From Actinomycetales bacterium (GTDB taxonomy: Bacteria > Actinomycetota > Actinomycetes > Actinomycetales > Kineosporiaceae), in NCBI GenBank assembly GCA_012719445.1, contig JAAYAH010000246.1, positions 1-34,587 on the forward strand: a DNA stretch of 34,587 bases, in the 5' to 3' direction. The notes under the pieces were generated by a model, which worked only from the letters and a program-made list of their open reading frames with translations, did not search any database and was not told where the DNA came from. The translations under genes and the position numbers were made by a program. How positions within the stretch are numbered: the stretch's first letter is position 1; every line of letters begins with the position of its first letter. Below are positions 31,774 to 34,587 of this stretch, piece by piece.

Positions 31774-34587
31774 ATGATGTCTGTCGTGGTGGGGTTGGCG
31801 AACTCTGGGGACCGGTCGGCGCTGGCGGGGTCGATGGCCACGATCGCGATCGCATGCCTGGGCGGGCCGATCGCGGGGGGCAGCGCAGCGCTGGGTGAGC
31901 TGGTGAAACTGGCCCAGGCCCGGTACCAGCGGAACAGTCCGGCGAGGGAGCTGCATCGGCAGGTGACAGCCGGGATCCAGGTGTGGGCGGCCAGCCAGAG
32001 GCTGGGCCCTGAGGTCGACCTGGGGCTGGACTTGGCCGTGTCCACCATCGCTGAGCACGGCATGGACACTGCGGGGATCGCCGAGGCCCTGTTCGACCCG
32101 GCCACGGTGACCCGTTGCGTCGTCGCATCGGCGAAGGCAACAGATCCCCTCTGGGGGACAGAGGCCCACTATGCGGTGGCCGAACGGGCCATCGCCGAGA
32201 CCTACGCGCATCTGGTGGAGCACCTGCGGGATCAGGAACCGGTGATGATTCCGGTCATCCAGGAGCTGCGGGACGCTCTGGACCATCGATTGACCACGCT
32301 GGCAGGTGAGGCGAAGCGCACGCGAAGCGATCTGGGGGATCTGGCCGGGGCCATGACCGCGCCGGCGGCGGTCACGGAGGTGATGGCCTACCTGAAGGCG
32401 CGGATCGAGGACTGGGATGTCTCGGTGTGGCGCTCTGGCCCCGCCCCGTCGACGGTGGAACGGCGTCTGCTGGTGCGTCAGGCCGGGCAACACCCATCCA
32501 CCGCCCCCGCGCAGAGACCAGCCGCGACCGAGCATGTGCCCTCCTCAGGGGGGCGTGTTGGGGAGGTGGTGACGGCGGAGGAAGCGTTGTCGGGGCAGCG
32601 GATGCTCGTCGTGCTGGGCGGTCCGGGATCGGGCAAGACCTGGCTGGCCCGCCGCTATGCCCGCGAGGCTGCCCGGTACGCGTTGGACCGGTTGACCGAC
32701 AGCGCGGAACTGGACTGGGTGGAGCTGCCGCTGCTGACCACGTGGGATCAGTGGACCAGGACCTCTGGTGACCTGGATCCGGTCGGCGCGCTGATCGCCG
32801 CGTCGTTCGCCTCCGGTCAGGGCTACCACGGGTGGGATCCCCAGACCGTGGACCGGCTGCGGCGTACCTTCGCCGAACCGGGGCGGCGCGTGTTGCTGGT
32901 CGTGGACTCCCTGGACGAGGCCGCCGACCGCGTCGGCCAGGCCGGCCGGGTCCGGGAACTGGGTTCCCTTCCTGCCGGGTGGCGGGTGGTGGTCACCAGT
33001 CGGCCGGCCGCATGGGAGCAGACCGCGCACACCCCAGTGGCCGCGACTGATGGTCCGCGGGTGGTGGACGTGCAGGACCTGCGGTACCCGCAAGACGTGG
33101 AAGCGTTCGTCCAGAAATGGTTCGCCGCTGACCCGCACCGTGGTGATGCCCTGGTCGAACAGCTCCGAGCCCGGCCCGAGCTGTCCCGCCCCGCGGTGAT
33201 CCCGCTGCTGCTGACGTTCTACTGCCTGCTCACCGAGAAGGCCGACGATCCGAAGCGGCCGTTGCCTGCCCGGCGCCGAGATCTCTACCGTGACCTGATC
33301 CGCATGATGCTGGGGTCTGGGTGGGCTGATCCTGCGCCGGGCGCTGACGCCGGCCCCGACATCGAGGCCTGCGAGACCCGGCTGCGGCAGTGGGCCTGGC
33401 ACGCCGTCCGGGACCGCGTCACGCCCTGCGGCCTGGGGAACTGGGGCGAGACCTTCACCCCCGTGTCCAGGCCCGGGCCGGCCGAGGCTCGCGCACTGGA
33501 TCACGTGACGCCCAAGGTGAGCAAGGACGTCCGAGCAGTGGTGACCCGCCGGTTCGTGCACCGGACCGTGCACGAGCACCTGGTCGCCGAGTACCTCGCC
33601 GCCCTCCCCGCGGCCGAGGCTGCTGATGTTCTCCTGACGCACCTGTGGTTCGACCCGGACTGGCAGGTCACCGCTCCCGCCTCGATCGCCGCCCACAACC
33701 ACGACGACCCGTCCAGGCAGGGCCTCCTCCTTCAACTGCTCCTGGACCGGTGCCTTCCCGCCGGAAGGGACCCTGCCCGCGAGGCTGGCCGCGAGGAGAT
33801 CGACCGGCTCCTGCTGGCCATCGCATCCGAGTCCGACCCCGAGGATTGGCCACCGACTCATCGAAACCGCATCCACGACGCGCGTGTCAGGAACGCGACA
33901 CGCAAGCCAACCCAGATCGCCCGCACCGCGCACTGGACGCAATCCAACCCGCAGGCCCGTACCGCGGTCCTGGCCGCCTTGCCCACCGCCCACCCGCGGC
34001 AGGTCGAGTCCCTGGTGACGATGCTGACCGCACTGGATCCCACGGACGCCGATCGGGAACAGGCCCGTACCGCGGTCCTGGCCGCCCTGCCCACCGCCCA
34101 CCCGTGGGACGTCAGGGCCTTGGTGGAGGCGTTGACCGCGCTGGATCCCACGGACTCCGACCGGGAGCAGATGCGCTCTGCGGTCCTGGCCGCCCTACCC
34201 CCCACCGGCCCGGGGGATGTCGGGGCCTTGGTGGAGGCGTTGACCGCGCTGGTGGTTACGGACGCCGATCGGGAACAGGCCCGTACCGCGGTCCTGGCCG
34301 CCCTGCCCCCCACCGGCCCGGGGGGTGTCGGGGCCTTGGTGGAGGCGCTGTTCGCGCTGGATCCCACGGACTCCGACCGGGAGCAGATGCGCTCTGCGGT
34401 CCTGGCCGCCCTGCCCACCGCCGACCTGGGGGATGTCGGGGCCTTGGTGGAGGCGCTGACCGCGCTGGATCCCACGGACTCCGACCGGGAACAGGCCCGT
34501 ACCGCGGTCCTGGCCGCCCTGCCCACCGCCGACCCGTGGTGGGACGGGTCCCTGGTGGAGGCGTTGACCGCGCTGGTGGTTACGGAC
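31774..34587 (+). CDS. NACHT-type STAND ATPase with helical repeat tail (3' end outside window)
   Basis: At least 938 residues, open to the window edge. ATG 31774 is the first start after the upstream stop at 31648-31650; no clear SD precedes it. Residues about 1-200 are helical, with a hydrophobic segment (MATIAIACLGGPIAGG), resembling NACHT N-terminal helical domains. The NACHT core follows: Walker A GGPGSGKT (282-289), Walker B LLVVDSLDEA with DSLDEA at 378-383, RVVVTSRPAAW (sensor), LRYPQDVEAFVQKWF, and LLLTFYCLLTEK. A winged-helix-like region follows, ending with RFVHRTVHEHLVAEYLAA. From residue 726 come 36-residue repeats. NACHT STAND proteins oligomerise on sensing a ligand and trigger an effector; many bacterial ones are anti-phage. 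The N-terminus shows no recognisable nuclease or TIR effector, so its output is unclear. Confidence 0.88.
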   Translation, partial: MMSVVVGLANSGDRSALAGSMATIAIACLGGPIAGGSAALGELVKLAQARYQRNSPARELHRQVTAGIQVWAASQRLGPEVDLGLDLAVSTIAEHGMDTAGIAEALFDPATVTRCVVASAKATDPLWGTEAHYAVAERAIAETYAHLVEHLRDQEPVMIPVIQELRDALDHRLTTLAGEAKRTRSDLGDLAGAMTAPAAVTEVMAYLKARIEDWDVSVWRSGPAPSTVERRLLVRQAGQHPSTAPAQRPAATEHVPSSGGRVGEVVTAEEALSGQRMLVVLGGPGSGKTWLARRYAREAARYALDRLTDSAELDWVELPLLTTWDQWTRTSGDLDPVGALIAASFASGQGYHGWDPQTVDRLRRTFAEPGRRVLLVVDSLDEAADRVGQAGRVRELGSLPAGWRVVVTSRPAAWEQTAHTPVAATDGPRVVDVQDLRYPQDVEAFVQKWFAADPHRGDALVEQLRARPELSRPAVIPLLLTFYCLLTEKADDPKRPLPARRRDLYRDLIRMMLGSGWADPAPGADAGPDIEACETRLRQWAWHAVRDRVTPCGLGNWGETFTPVSRPGPAEARALDHVTPKVSKDVRAVVTRRFVHRTVHEHLVAEYLAALPAAEAADVLLTHLWFDPDWQVTAPASIAAHNHDDPSRQGLLLQLLLDRCLPAGRDPAREAGREEIDRLLLAIASESDPEDWPPTHRNRIHDARVRNATRKPTQIARTAHWTQSNPQARTAVLAALPTAHPRQVESLVTMLTALDPTDADREQARTAVLAALPTAHPWDVRALVEALTALDPTDSDREQMRSAVLAALPPTGPGDVGALVEALTALVVTDADREQARTAVLAALPPTGPGGVGALVEALFALDPTDSDREQMRSAVLAALPTADLGDVGALVEALTALDPTDSDREQARTAVLAALPTADPWWDGSLVEALTALVVTD
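33949..34587 (+). repeat. Six tandem 108-bp repeats inside the NACHT gene
   Basis: Unit starts are 33949, 34057, 34165, 34273, 34381 and 34489; the sixth is cut by the window edge. Each encodes 36 residues of the pattern EQARTAVLAALP-(8-9 variable)-LVEALTALDPTDSDR. The frame is exact and units are nearly identical in DNA except in the middle (residues about 13-20: TAHPWDVR, PTGPGDVG, PTGPGGVG, TADLGDVG, TADPWWDG). Units 2, 4 and 6 begin EQAR and units 3 and 5 begin EQMR, suggesting a two-unit higher-order duplication. The predicted shape is a pair of helices per unit. Confidence 0.95.

Noticed and set aside
30537-32105. A longer version of the wall hydrolase starting at 32105
   Set aside because: The extra 181 residues overlap the NACHT gene on the other strand and show no domain; the SD-supported GTG 31562 gives the signal segment at the N-terminus.
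32545-34101. A 518-codon minus-strand frame across the NACHT gene
   Set aside because: It lies opposite NACHT motifs and has no domain; the plus frame explains the sequence.
33949-34587. The regular repeats could be read as a CRISPR or other DNA-level array
   Set aside because: Units are 108 bp with no spacers and keep the NACHT reading frame, so they are protein repeats.
1-34587. tRNA or rRNA genes and an integrase/attachment site
   Set aside because: No T-arm-like GGTTCRA pattern within a cloverleaf, no rRNA-like stretch and no integrase were recognised by eye.

Overview
The window is very GC-rich, uses many GTG starts and chains genes by 4-base GTGA/ATGA overlaps. Gene families (XRE-TPR regulator, RsbW-like ATPase, DUF1643 protein, Lsr2-like domain, BTAD domain, Tad genes without an outer-membrane secretin) point to an actinomycete. 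No ribosomal or core-metabolism block is seen; this looks like an accessory region or a mosaic of several modules.

Layout. (1) 1-3941: the 3' end of an apparent anti-phage cassette: the C-terminus of a DUF499-type ATPase, a SNF2 helicase with a helix-hairpin-helix N-terminus, and a DUF1643 protein. (2) 3942-4732: a gene-poor gap with decayed coding fragments. (3) 4733-15309: a complete arginyl-tRNA synthetase of the HVGH/'E. coli-like' type, a divergent XRE-TPR regulator, and a tightly coupled five-gene operon (aldehyde dehydrogenase-like, glycerol-1-phosphate-dehydrogenase-like, a second and divergent ArgRS-like protein, SAM methyltransferase, nucleotidyltransferase). A strong terminator follows, then an RsbW-like ATPase and a GNAT acetyltransferase. 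This looks like an undescribed small-molecule pathway that uses an aminoacyl-tRNA synthetase paralogue, with the complete ArgRS as possible housekeeping backup, substrate supplier or immunity protein. (4) 15321-16724: an inverted repeat and an IS110-family element whose 5' non-coding part is large enough for a bridge RNA. (5) 17068-29339: a Tad/Flp-type pilus locus: lipoprotein, secreted protein, CpaB/SAF protein, TadZ, TadA, TadB, TadC, Flp pilin, two TadE-like and one TadG-like pseudopilins, and a 1165-residue membrane protein joining two LysM-like repeats to a BTAD domain. (6) 29451-30451: an ERCC4-nuclease/Lsr2-like gene broken by one frameshift and one stop codon. (7) 30537-31657: a lytic-enzyme/NlpC-P60 gene on the minus strand, probably helping the pilus cross the wall, preceded by a possible short leader ORF. 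(8) 31774-34587: a NACHT (STAND) ATPase, cut by the window edge, with nearly identical 36-residue C-terminal repeats; this is a candidate immune sensor.

The two most interesting systems are the ArgRS-paralogue operon (8531-13866 with its flanking genes) and the NACHT protein with concerted repeats. All assignments rest on motif recognition by eye; no database search was run.
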